Positions 1 through 6,022 of a stretch of DNA of 19,464 nucleotides are shown piece by piece. Source of the stretch: WVZL01 sp041862375 (lineage in GTDB: Bacteria > Acidobacteriota > Aminicenantia > Aminicenantales > Aminicenantaceae); assembly GCA_041862375.1 (NCBI GenBank), contig JBGVTE010000136.1:1-19464 (forward strand). The letters are read 5' to 3'. Under the pieces are notes generated by a model. It did no database searches and had not been told where the DNA came from. It saw nothing but the letters and a program-made list of their open reading frames with translations. Numbering within the stretch: position 1 is the first letter of the stretch; every line of letters begins with the position of its first letter. A program made the translations under genes and the position numbers.

Positions 1-199
1 ATCTGTCAGCTCCAAGCTCGATAAAGGTCACTTTATATTTGGAAAAATCCAATTCAAGCTTGCCTGTGACGATGAGACTTTTCTGAGCTTTTTTTGGGTT
101 ACCTGATTGGCCATATTCGTTACCGCTCTCATGTTGTTGGCCACATGCGGAGTTAAGAAGAAAAGCCAAGACGACTATGACGATGCTAAATTTTTTCAT
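1..199 (-). CDS. Lipoprotein thioredoxin-like protein, 5' part only
   Basis: This gene runs off the left edge of the window, so only the first 66 codons are visible. It starts at an ATG at 199-197, overlapping the end of the upstream permease gene by 14 bases. The protein begins with a lysine-led hydrophobic signal (MKKFSIVIVVLAFLLNSACG) ending in a lipobox-like LNSAC, so it should be lipid-anchored outside the cytoplasmic membrane. After a polar linker comes VTFIELGADR, which matches the beta strand that precedes the CxxC motif in extracytoplasmic thioredoxins; the CxxC itself would lie beyond the edge. The overlap with two permease halves suggests that it works with them on a thiol-bound or redox-active substrate. 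The thioredoxin assignment is inferred from this short segment. Confidence 0.65.
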   Translation of the reverse strand, partial: MKKFSIVIVVLAFLLNSACGQQHESGNEYGQSGNPKKAQKSLIVTGKLELDFSKYKVTFIELGADR

Positions 200-701
200 A
201 ACAGTGACTCCTGTTTAAAATTATGGTTAAAAGCAAACTGATAATTATTATGCTTGGAATAGTTAATGCTAGCCTCAAGCCAGCAAAGTCTGGACCAAGG
301 AATTTGATTTCAAAAAGAATCATCGGAATTTTAATCGAGGCCCACACACACAAGAAAATTGTCGTGTTGAATAAACTTGCACCTTTTTTTATAAGGGAAA
401 TTCCGACTGGAAAAGCAACATAGAGAGGGCCCATAGCCGCGGTCCCCATAAAAATGGCTACAAGAATCCCCTTTAATCCAGAAGATCTCCCCATTGATCT
501 CTCAATAACTTTTTTTGGCATCCAGACATCAAAAAGGCCGATGATAATAATGATCGGCGGAAGGATGGAAAACATCTCAAAAAGATAATTTTTAGCAGTC
601 AGAACAATGGACAGGCCTTTTTGGCGGCTAGAAATAAAAACAAGAATATTACATACTAGAAGTAAGAGAATAAAATTGAAAGAAGTAAAAAATTTCTTCA
701 T
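186..701 (-). CDS. Half-size permease, second half (DUF318/ArsP-like)
   Basis: A 171-residue membrane protein with about four or five hydrophobic segments. It shares its core pattern with the upstream 159-residue protein: a GLKG or GLRG turn, a conserved AFP followed by a short serine- and lysine-containing segment, and FEIKFLG before the last membrane helix. This suggests two homologous halves of one transporter of the DUF318 permease type, which are usually about 300 to 350 residues. The start ATG at 701 overlaps the upstream stop in an ATGA arrangement, so the halves should be translated in a coupled way. The 3' end overlaps the lipoprotein thioredoxin gene. The substrate is not evident; the CSC motif seen in the full-length permease at 6023-7066 is absent here. 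Confidence 0.7.
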   Translation of the reverse strand: MKKFFTSFNFILLLLVCNILVFISSRQKGLSIVLTAKNYLFEMFSILPPIIIIIGLFDVWMPKKVIERSMGRSSGLKGILVAIFMGTAAMGPLYVAFPVGISLIKKGASLFNTTIFLCVWASIKIPMILFEIKFLGPDFAGLRLALTIPSIIIISLLLTIILNRSHCYEKI

Positions 702-1177
702 CCGAGAACAGCTCCCATGATTAAGGCGATGATTACAGCGAAAATGAAGCTCAGGAAGTTTCGCCAGAAAGTAAATTGCCTTCCCAAAAATTTAACTTCA
801 AGAGGGGCTGTGACGATGCCAACCATAACCAGAGTGGTGACGAAAGCAGCGATGGCGCTGATATTGGCTCCTTGACGAAGGAGAGAACCAGCCAAAGGAA
901 AAGCGATAAAAGCCTGAATCAAGACAATCGACCCAAATAACGCTGAGAACACAACACCTCTTAAGCCAGCTTCCTGTCCCACTGTTTTGGAGATGATTTC
1001 AGGGGAGAGAAAAGACAGGAGGAAACCAATAATCCAGATAATTATGAGGACAGGCAGAGCCATGGAACGGAAAAATTTCCAGGCGACTTTAAGAGAATTC
1101 ATCGTTTTTTCTTTATTATTTAAAAAAGAAGCGACAAGACATAACGTAGCCACTATCCAGATGATCAGAACGAACAT
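698..1177 (-). CDS. Half-size permease, first half (DUF318/ArsP-like)
   Basis: A 159-residue integral membrane protein with a hydrophobic N-terminal segment, a charged loop (NNKEKTMNSLKVAWKFF) and three or four further membrane helices. The central GLRG, the AFPLAGSLLRQGA segment and EVKFLG mirror the following gene, so the two appear to be paralogous halves that would assemble into one permease. An AGGTGA overlapping the stop of the preceding cupin gene is placed as its ribosome binding site, eight bases ahead of the ATG. The layout cupin, half, half, lipoprotein thioredoxin looks like a single operon. A frameshifted single gene is unlikely, because each half has its own start and the junction is a clean ATGA overlap. 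Confidence 0.7.
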   Translation of the reverse strand: MFVLIIWIVATLCLVASFLNNKEKTMNSLKVAWKFFRSMALPVLIIIWIIGFLLSFLSPEIISKTVGQEAGLRGVVFSALFGSIVLIQAFIAFPLAGSLLRQGANISAIAAFVTTLVMVGIVTAPLEVKFLGRQFTFWRNFLSFIFAVIIALIMGAVLG

Positions 1178-1184
1178 AAATTTA

Positions 1185-1490
1185 TCACCTAACCTGAATC
1201 GCCAGCACGGTCATTCTGGTTTTTGCCTTTAAAGAGCGGGACTCCTTTTCTTTGGGGACTAAGACCCAGGAAGATCTTTTGATAGCTTCTTCTTTTCCAT
1301 CAACGATAATTTTTCCTTCGCCTTCCATCACCACAAAAATGACATCGTGTTCCATCCGACAGGGTGGAATCTGCTGCCCTGGATCCAATCCCATAACTTG
1401 AGCTTTTATCTTCTTGGATTCAAAGAACACATTTTTTGAATGTTCTTCAGGAGAAAATTTAGCCAGCTTATCTAAAAGATATATTTTCAT
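1185..1490 (-). CDS. Small cupin-domain protein
   Basis: A single-domain cupin of about 101 residues. The region PPCRMEHDVIFVVMEGEGK followed by IIVDGKEE fits the first cupin motif, with a histidine and glutamate available to bind a metal. The second motif (VLVPKEKESRSL) lacks the usual histidine, so metal binding may be weak or absent. An in-frame GTG at 1505 would add five residues, but the ATG at 1490 has an AAGGGCAAAGG purine stretch at a suitable distance and is preferred. The stop codon overlaps the ribosome binding site of the first half-permease, which puts it in the same operon. Such cupins often sense or bind small ligands; the ligand here is unknown. Confidence 0.7.
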   Translation of the reverse strand: MKIYLLDKLAKFSPEEHSKNVFFESKKIKAQVMGLDPGQQIPPCRMEHDVIFVVMEGEGKIIVDGKEEAIKRSSWVLVPKEKESRSLKAKTRMTVLAIQVR

Positions 1491-1552
1491 ACCTTTGCCC
1501 TTCACTTGTTGTTTCTTTCATTTGTAATTACATAAAAATAGAGCGGATTTAT

Positions 1553-2497
1553 CTATTTCAGCATTCCTCCAACCACGATATCTATTGCCTTCTCTTCTTC
1601 CAGGCCTCTGGCCATGACTGTTTCGACCTGCTTTTTATCCACACGTCCTATAGCAGCCTCATGAGTCACCTGAGCTAAAGGATGAATGACTTCAACAATC
1701 GGAATGGCCTTGGCGAGTGCCTGATCCTGGACAATCTCCACACAATCCACATGACCACGGGAATTTTCCCCTTCAGCAATCATTTCATTGACGACCTCAC
1801 TCTGAGCCTCATCCCTGACAGCAATGCGGCTCTTAATCAGTCCTCTGGAAGCCTTTCCAGTCAACCTTCCACCCTCTTTAATTTTTATCCTATCCTCCCC
1901 ATAACCATAAATTTTGGTAATCATCTCTAAAACTGCCTCATCATCCACTTCTGCCTGGTAATCGAGATCAAACACCCCAACTCTCCCTTTGAGCAGGGAA
2001 AAATTTGTCTTCAATTGGCTTTTCTTCCCCACCTTTATTTTGGCTTGAGGAATAACTTCAATTCCTCCTTTTTCACCATGGAAGTGAACCTCATTGTATT
2101 CATAGAAGGCGTTATCACCGATCTCGATGTTCGCCTTCATGATATGCTGAATCTTTACAGCATTGGGGAAGACACAGTGAGCGAGAAGGCTTATTCTGAC
2201 GTTATCTTCGACTTTGGCCTGGATGTTGATCTCCTGTCTTCCTTCCTCTGGAATTATTCCAAAGCAGAGATGAACAGGTGTGGAAATTCTAAAGCCTTTC
2301 CTGACAGTGAGGATGACGTTGATACCCGACTCTGTTTCTTCTGGCACAATAATTAATCCCTCCACCAGATGCTTCCCCAGAACTTTATTTTTATGAACAA
2401 CTAGATGAGCGATCTTTGAATCTTTGAAGGCTTCTGGAGCCCCACCGCTTTTTTTGTATGCATCGAGCATCAATTTATAATCTTGCATCTTTTTCAC
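1553..2497 (-). CDS. sufB: SufB/SufD-type scaffold of a minimal Suf (SmsCB-like) system
   Basis: A 314-residue SufBD-fold protein, shorter than the SufB of complete Suf operons (about 480 residues). The C-terminal half carries the family core: IAVRDEAQSEVVNEM, GHVDCVEIVQD with Cys252, and THEAAIGRVDKKQ with His279-Glu280, equivalent to the histidine/glutamate pair near the SufB cluster-assembly site. It would act as the scaffold on which iron-sulfur clusters are built, driven by the SufC ATPase encoded just upstream. The reading frames overlap by 23 bases, and the start is a GTG; an ATG three codons in is an alternative. No cysteine desulfurase or SufE/SufU is nearby, which matches the two-gene systems described in archaea and anaerobic bacteria. 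Confidence 0.88.
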   Translation of the reverse strand: MKKMQDYKLMLDAYKKSGGAPEAFKDSKIAHLVVHKNKVLGKHLVEGLIIVPEETESGINVILTVRKGFRISTPVHLCFGIIPEEGRQEINIQAKVEDNVRISLLAHCVFPNAVKIQHIMKANIEIGDNAFYEYNEVHFHGEKGGIEVIPQAKIKVGKKSQLKTNFSLLKGRVGVFDLDYQAEVDDEAVLEMITKIYGYGEDRIKIKEGGRLTGKASRGLIKSRIAVRDEAQSEVVNEMIAEGENSRGHVDCVEIVQDQALAKAIPIVEVIHPLAQVTHEAAIGRVDKKQVETVMARGLEEEKAIDIVVGGMLK

Positions 2498-3251
2498 TCA
2501 CTTTTTTCTTGTCTGTATTGTTTCTATCTGCGGGGAAAATCTTCTCTGGGCAAGGGATGCATTTTGTTTTGTAATACTGGGCAATCTCTTCAGGAGTACC
2601 TTCCTTGACAATAAGACCGCTGCACATCAGGGAAGTCCTATCCGCAATCTGTGATATTTCTTCCCTGTGGGTGATGAGGAGAACAGTTGTGCCTCTTTTC
2701 TTCAGGGTCTTAATCATCTCAACGATGTTTTCCAGAGCTAAAACATCGATTCCTGAATCAGGTTCATCAAGGATAACCAGCTTCGGTTCCATGGTAAAGA
2801 TGCTGGCCAGTTCAATTCTTTTTCTTTCACCGCCACTAAGCGTCCTGTCAACTTCTCTTTTTAAATATTTTTGAGGATCCAGAAGAACAAATTCCAAAGC
2901 CTCCATAATCTTATCTGAATTTTTTTCTTTCATTCCTAATGAGAGATAGTCTTCTACTGTCAGGCCTTCAAATCGTGCCGGTTCCTGCCAGGCTAGAGTC
3001 AATCCCATCTGCGCTTTTTCCCAGATAGGCATGGAATTAACATTACGATTACAAAAAATAATATTGCCTTCATCGGGTAAATAATCGCAGCAACCGATGA
3101 TAAGATAAGCCAGACTGCTCTTCCCTGCTCCGTTGGGACCAAGAATGCTGTGGATAGACCCCTTTTTCACTTTGAGATTCACATTGTTCAGGATCAATCG
3201 ATCTTCCCTTTTTAAGCTGACTCCTTCAAGAATGAGCAAATCTGACCGCAT
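2475..3251 (-). CDS. sufC: SufC-type ABC ATPase for iron-sulfur assembly
   Basis: A 258-residue ABC ATPase with every catalytic motif visible: Walker A GPNGAGKSS (residues 38-46), Q-loop Gln89, signature LSGGE (138-142), Walker B LVILDEPDSGID (158-169) and the switch histidine His195. SufC members are cytosolic and have no transporter partner; here the partner is the overlapping SufB-like scaffold. The C-terminal tail adds a CIPC pair (Cys231, Cys234) and a lysine-rich end, extending slightly past the usual 245 to 250 residues. There is no strong ribosome binding site ahead of the ATG at 3251. The 278-base non-coding stretch upstream should hold the promoter for the sufC-sufB pair. Confidence 0.92.
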   Translation of the reverse strand: MRSDLLILEGVSLKREDRLILNNVNLKVKKGSIHSILGPNGAGKSSLAYLIIGCCDYLPDEGNIIFCNRNVNSMPIWEKAQMGLTLAWQEPARFEGLTVEDYLSLGMKEKNSDKIMEALEFVLLDPQKYLKREVDRTLSGGERKRIELASIFTMEPKLVILDEPDSGIDVLALENIVEMIKTLKKRGTTVLLITHREEISQIADRTSLMCSGLIVKEGTPEEIAQYYKTKCIPCPEKIFPADRNNTDKKKVSEKDARL

Positions 3252-3389
3252 TATTCAGTGTCTCTTTCTCTTTTTACTTTTTTTATTAAGATTGATATTT
3301 TTTTCCATATCCACACCAGTCCATAGGTGGCAATAAAATAGCATAAACCTGTGTTTCCACAGTACTGGCACATTTTTTATTTTCTCGAA

Positions 3390-3403
3390 CCTAGAATTCT
3401 AGG
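3390..3403. repeat. 14-bp perfect palindrome upstream of sufC
   Basis: CCTAGAATTCTAGG is a perfect inverted repeat about 140 bases upstream of the sufC start, in the 278-base gap between sufC and the ferredoxin gene. There is no T-run on either side, so it does not look like a terminator. It could be an operator for a dimeric regulator, but its distance from the sufC start is large and no second copy is seen in the window. Confidence 0.3.
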
Positions 3404-3529
3404 CCTTGGGAAAAATGGAACTCAGCTCGTATCATCACATGTTCTATATCTCTAAAATCTTAGCAGGGATGTATTATTATTCATATTATTGCAACTATAA
3501 TTCTTCCTATAAATTATGTCTTTTCATCG

Positions 3530-3817
3530 TCATTTAGCTGCTTCTTTTTGGCTCTCCTCCTCATGGTATTTCTTGATGATTTCCCGGATCTCCTGCATGG
3601 TTGGAAAGGAAATGGCATCCTGGGCGCACAGGTTTTTACAGGCGCTACAGCTGACAACACAGTTGAAAGGTTTTACAACTTTTGGACAGTTGTTTTCTTC
3701 GTCCCATTCGAAAACTCCGTTCTGGCAGAAATCATAGCATTCGCCGCATCCGATGCACTTTTCCTCATCGATTGTCGGGTACCAGGGGATCTTTTCACGA
3801 GGAACCTTTATGGACAT
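3530..3817 (-). CDS. Ferredoxin with two [4Fe-4S] sites
   Basis: A 95-residue bacterial-type ferredoxin. The first cluster motif is CIGCGECYDFC. The second is spread over NCVVSCSACKNLC, followed by AQDAISFP, the usual ending of the second motif. The C-terminus is a charged helix rich in Glu and Lys. It would carry low-potential electrons in the cytoplasm. It is the last gene of the run starting at 5603 and follows the HdrA-like module by 19 bases, so the two probably exchange electrons. A GGAGG lies 10 bases ahead of the ATG, with a nearer AAGG. Confidence 0.88.
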   Translation of the reverse strand: MSIKVPREKIPWYPTIDEEKCIGCGECYDFCQNGVFEWDEENNCPKVVKPFNCVVSCSACKNLCAQDAISFPTMQEIREIIKKYHEEESQKEAAK

Positions 3818-3836
3818 ACCTTAAATACCTCCTCTT

Positions 3837-4196
3837 TTATTTCTTCTGTTCAACCGCTTCTCTCACCTTGCTTATTGCCTGTTCTGTGGATAAATTCCTT
3901 AGATCAAGAGGGATAACCTGTTTTTCAAAATCTCCACCAGCTTCTTTAAAGGCGTCTTTCATCATCTTTATCTGCATTTTGGGATCACAGGCTCCTATAA
4001 TATACAGCCCATCATTTTTAATGTAATCTTTTATGAAACGGTCTCCGTCATCCACACAGAGCTGGGGGTGAACAATGGCATACTCGACATCCATATCCTG
4101 TCGCACTGTGTTTACCAATTCCCAGAGGTCCAGGGATTGAAATCCAGGACACTGTCCCGTGCAGATGCACATCAGAAATCTTGGTTTTTTGTTCAT
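3837..4196 (-). CDS. Stand-alone HdrA N-terminal-like iron-sulfur protein
   Basis: A 119-residue protein resembling the N-terminal domain of heterodisulfide reductase subunit A, without the FAD-binding thioredoxin-reductase-like part or the ferredoxin domains of full HdrA. The visible cysteines are Cys10, Cys12 and Cys16 (CICTGQC), Cys47 (PQLCVDDG) and Cys70 (IIGACDPKMQ). The last two match the HdrA positions written roughly as C-x-x-x-G and aCsP-x-M, which help bind a [4Fe-4S] cluster. It overlaps the CoA-binding gene by four bases (ATGA) and has an AGGAGG six bases ahead of its ATG. With the adjacent ferredoxin it may form a small electron-transfer unit. The partner enzyme is not visible in this window. 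Confidence 0.72.
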   Translation of the reverse strand: MNKKPRFLMCICTGQCPGFQSLDLWELVNTVRQDMDVEYAIVHPQLCVDDGDRFIKDYIKNDGLYIIGACDPKMQIKMMKDAFKEAGGDFEKQVIPLDLRNLSTEQAISKVREAVEQKK

Positions 4197-4603
4197 TTAG
4201 AACCTCCTTTTTTGTTTAAAGATTTCAAGGCGAAAACCAGGCAGACATCATGAATAGATTGAATGCTGTTCTCCTCACATTTTTTTACGGCTGTTTCAGA
4301 CCAGGAGCCGGGCGGCATCCATATTTTTGATATTCCTGAGCGGATGCAGGTATCAATCACTTGTTCCGTCACAGCCGGCGGAACAACAGTTACCACCACC
4401 TCGGGTTTTTCAGGAAGCTCGACGAGAGATTTATAGCACCTATAGCCGTCAATGGATTCATATTTTGGATTTACCGGAAAAGTCTTATATTTATGGTCGA
4501 CCAAAGCTTTAAAGACTTCGTAGCCATATTTTTCTTTGCTGGCTGAAACACCAACTACGGCAAAAATTTTATTTTCGTTTAAAATCTTGGTAATATAACT
4601 CAT
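4193..4603 (-). CDS. CoA-binding domain protein (YccU-like)
   Basis: A 136-residue Rossmann-fold protein of the CoA_binding_2 family. The N-terminal segment FAVVGVSASKEKYGYEV is the nucleotide-binding loop. It is followed by the family patterns FPVNPKYESIDGYRCYKSL, LPEKPEVVVTVVPP and KIWMPPGSWSE. Members bind CoA or related nucleotides in the cytoplasm and have no settled physiological role. The gene lies 18 bases after the unknown MKCPC protein and overlaps the HdrA-like gene by four bases, so all are probably co-transcribed from the ArsR-controlled promoter. A GAGG precedes the ATG at a normal distance. Confidence 0.85.
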   Translation of the reverse strand: MSYITKILNENKIFAVVGVSASKEKYGYEVFKALVDHKYKTFPVNPKYESIDGYRCYKSLVELPEKPEVVVTVVPPAVTEQVIDTCIRSGISKIWMPPGSWSETAVKKCEENSIQSIHDVCLVFALKSLNKKGGSK

Positions 4604-4621
4604 TTCTCATCCTCAATTCAT

Positions 4622-4969
4622 TCAATTTTTATCGCTTTTGACTCCAAACAGCCTTCTAAAAAAACTCATGGGTTTTTTCTCTCTATTTTTGCCCTTACTT
4701 TCCTGAATTTTTTTCCTGGGCCATTGGGCCTCGGCAAATGAGCGGTACTCCCGCAATAAAGCTTCTGCATATAAATCTTTCATGTTTTCAGAGATATAAT
4801 TTTTCTCCTTAACCCTGTTTAACAATTCTTCTTTTAGTGCTTTATCATCTTCAATTCCCAGCATATAGACTTCCCTCAGAATTTTCTTAAGGTCATGGAT
4901 TCCAGCTTCGCTGTTGCCTACTCTAATGATTTTGAGATCAGGTGGAATCATGGAGCACGGACATTTCAT
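4622..4969 (-). CDS. Conserved-looking protein of unknown function with N-terminal MKCPC
   Basis: A 115-residue protein with two parts. Residues 1 to about 78 look folded: an N-terminal CPC pair, a short beta segment (LKIIRVGNSEAGI), and alpha helices containing REVYMLGIEDDKALKEELL and a tyrosine- and leucine-rich stretch ending in LREYRSF. Residues 79 to 115 are lysine- and arginine-rich and probably disordered. It has no recognised catalytic motif. It resembles small proteins found beside redox-active thioredoxins in anaerobes, a comparison made from memory. The start has GGAGG six bases upstream and follows the thioredoxin gene by 15 bases. The CPC pair could bind a metal or form a disulfide with the neighbouring thioredoxin; that is inference. 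Confidence 0.7.
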   Translation of the reverse strand: MKCPCSMIPPDLKIIRVGNSEAGIHDLKKILREVYMLGIEDDKALKEELLNRVKEKNYISENMKDLYAEALLREYRSFAEAQWPRKKIQESKGKNREKKPMSFFRRLFGVKSDKN

Positions 4970-4984
4970 ACTTTTCCTCCCTTG

Positions 4985-5251
4985 TTATGGTTGATCTTTT
5001 TTGCCTTGTTCTTCCTCTATCCACTCTTTGATCTCTCTTATAGAAGGAACTCGTCCTTCAGATTTAACTTTTCCGTTTATGAGAAGAGCCGGGGTATGAG
5101 TTATTTTGTATTCGACCATTTTCTCGATATCACTTATTTTCTGAAGATCAGCCGCAAGATTTAACTCGATTAAAGCATTCATTGTTCTCTTCTCTAAATC
5201 GTTACATACAGGGCATCCAGGACCTAGAATCCTGATTTCTAAAAAGTCCAT
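4985..5251 (-). CDS. Small cytosolic thioredoxin-like redox protein, copy 1 (CPVC)
   Basis: An 88-residue minimal thioredoxin-fold protein of the redox-active disulfide protein type, active site GPGCPVC (Cys13, Cys16). The conserved cis-proline is in THTPALLING. It is clearly paralogous to the 79-residue protein at 5762-6001: both share MNAL-ELN-AAD-QKI and IKEWI-EE patterns, and the DNA around the fifteenth to twentieth codons after the active site is nearly identical. It sits 22 bases downstream of an ArsR-type regulator. These small proteins typically reduce or shuttle thiol-bound substrates. A GGAGG lies eight bases before the ATG. Confidence 0.85.
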   Translation of the reverse strand: MDFLEIRILGPGCPVCNDLEKRTMNALIELNLAADLQKISDIEKMVEYKITHTPALLINGKVKSEGRVPSIREIKEWIEEEQGKKDQP

Positions 5252-5273
5252 CTATTTATCCTCCTTCTAATTT

Positions 5274-5603
5274 TCACATTCTCTGCCAAATCCTATTTTT
5301 CTTAATCCAATCAAGACGCTTTTGTTCTGAATCACCCAATTTCACTTCTTCTCTAAGGGCATTAATAAATTTAATCTTTCTTATTTCCTCTGTTAGGGAA
5401 TACATTATCCATCTCCCTTTTTGTTTAGTTTCTACTAATCCAGACAATCTTAATATCCGCAACTGATGAGAGAGTCGTGATTGCTCGAGGTCGAGTATTT
5501 CCTGTAATTCGCAAACACAGAGATCTTGTTGAAGTAGAACAATAATAATCTCCAGTCTTGTTTTATTGGCCAGGGCGTTTAATATTTCAAGCGATCTTTT
5601 CAT
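5274..5603 (-). CDS. ArsR/SmtB-family regulator, copy 1
   Basis: A 109-residue winged-helix repressor. The recognition helix region SRLSHQLRILRLSGLVETK and the wing GRWIMYSL are typical. Cys29 and Cys31 in LCVCEL form the CVC motif at the metal- or metalloid-binding helix known from ArsR. It heads the run of six genes ending at 3530, and its promoter overlaps a perfect 16-base palindrome, so self-repression relieved by a metalloid or thiol-reactive ligand is likely. The start codon has no clear ribosome binding site; the 5' leader predicted from the promoter is only about 27 bases. The C-terminal extension after the wing is rich in charged residues and lacks further cysteines. Confidence 0.88.
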   Translation of the reverse strand: MKRSLEILNALANKTRLEIIIVLLQQDLCVCELQEILDLEQSRLSHQLRILRLSGLVETKQKGRWIMYSLTEEIRKIKFINALREEVKLGDSEQKRLDWIKKNRIWQRM

Positions 5604-5615
5604 TTTAATGATTAA

Positions 5616-5631
5616 ATGATAATATTATCAT
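5616..5631. promoter_or_regulatory. Perfect palindromic operator candidate ATGATAATATTATCAT
   Basis: A 16-base perfect palindrome that lies between the -10 box and the start codon of the first ArsR-type gene, covering the expected transcription start. Its position and AT-rich, two-fold symmetric form are those of ArsR/SmtB operators. The half-site ATGATAAT recurs upstream of the second ArsR gene and in the divergent region near 8604. Confidence 0.6.
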
Positions 5632-5636
5632 ATATA

Positions 5637-5666
5637 ATTTTAATCATACAGATATATGTTTGTCAA
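5637..5666 (-). promoter_or_regulatory. Sigma-70-type promoter of the ArsR-1 operon
   Basis: Read on the minus strand, a consensus -35 box TTGACA (5666-5661) is followed after 18 bases by TAAAAT (5642-5637), five of six matches to TATAAT. The predicted transcription start lies inside the palindromic operator, a few bases before the ArsR gene. Confidence 0.6.
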
Positions 5667-5727
5667 GGGTTTTTTAATATTTTCCTATGGAGTAGAACGA
5701 TTAATTTGAATAGAGCTTTAAATATCT

Positions 5728-5752
5728 TTAAATATTTCTCATTAATATTTAA
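5728..5752. repeat. AT-only inverted repeat after the second thioredoxin gene
   Basis: TTAAATATT and AATATTTAA form a nine-base inverted repeat with a seven-base spacer, 10 to 34 bases after the stop of the thioredoxin gene at 5762. It has no G or C in the stem and no following T-tract, so it is at best a weak terminator; a regulatory site is the alternative. Confidence 0.25.
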
Positions 5753-5761
5753 TAAGAATGC

Positions 5762-6001
5762 TCACATTTCTTCATTAATCCACTCTTTGATTTCATCCAC
5801 TGAAGGTATCCGCCCGTAGCATTTCACTTCGTCATTAATAATTAATCCAGGAGTGCCTATGATTTTATATTCAGCAATTTTTTTAAAATCTGTGATTTTT
5901 TGAACATCAGCTGCTACATTCAGCTCAGCTAAAGCATTCATTGTTCTCTTTTCTACTTCATGACAGCGAGGACATCCAGGTCCCAAGATTTTGATTTCCA
6001 T
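5762..6001 (-). CDS. Small cytosolic thioredoxin-like redox protein, copy 2 (CPRC)
   Basis: A 79-residue minimal thioredoxin with active site GPGCPRC (Cys10, Cys13), cis-proline segment IGTPGLIIND and C-terminal IKEWINEEM. It is the partner of the permease gene 21 bases upstream and has an AAGGAGGT eight bases before its ATG. It is paralogous to the protein at 4985-5251. The additional Cys in EVKCYGRIPS (about residue 61) is absent from the other copy. Pairing of DUF318 permeases with such small thioredoxins suggests export or handling of a thiol-reactive compound, but the substrate is not shown by the sequence. Confidence 0.87.
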   Translation of the reverse strand: MEIKILGPGCPRCHEVEKRTMNALAELNVAADVQKITDFKKIAEYKIIGTPGLIINDEVKCYGRIPSVDEIKEWINEEM

Positions 6002-6022
6002 ATCTTTTACCTCCTTTCATTT

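Noticed and set aside
186..1177. The two half-permeases as one frameshifted permease gene
   Set aside because: The junction is an ATGA overlap with a proper start codon, and both halves have complete, parallel motif sets, so a genuine two-gene arrangement is more likely.
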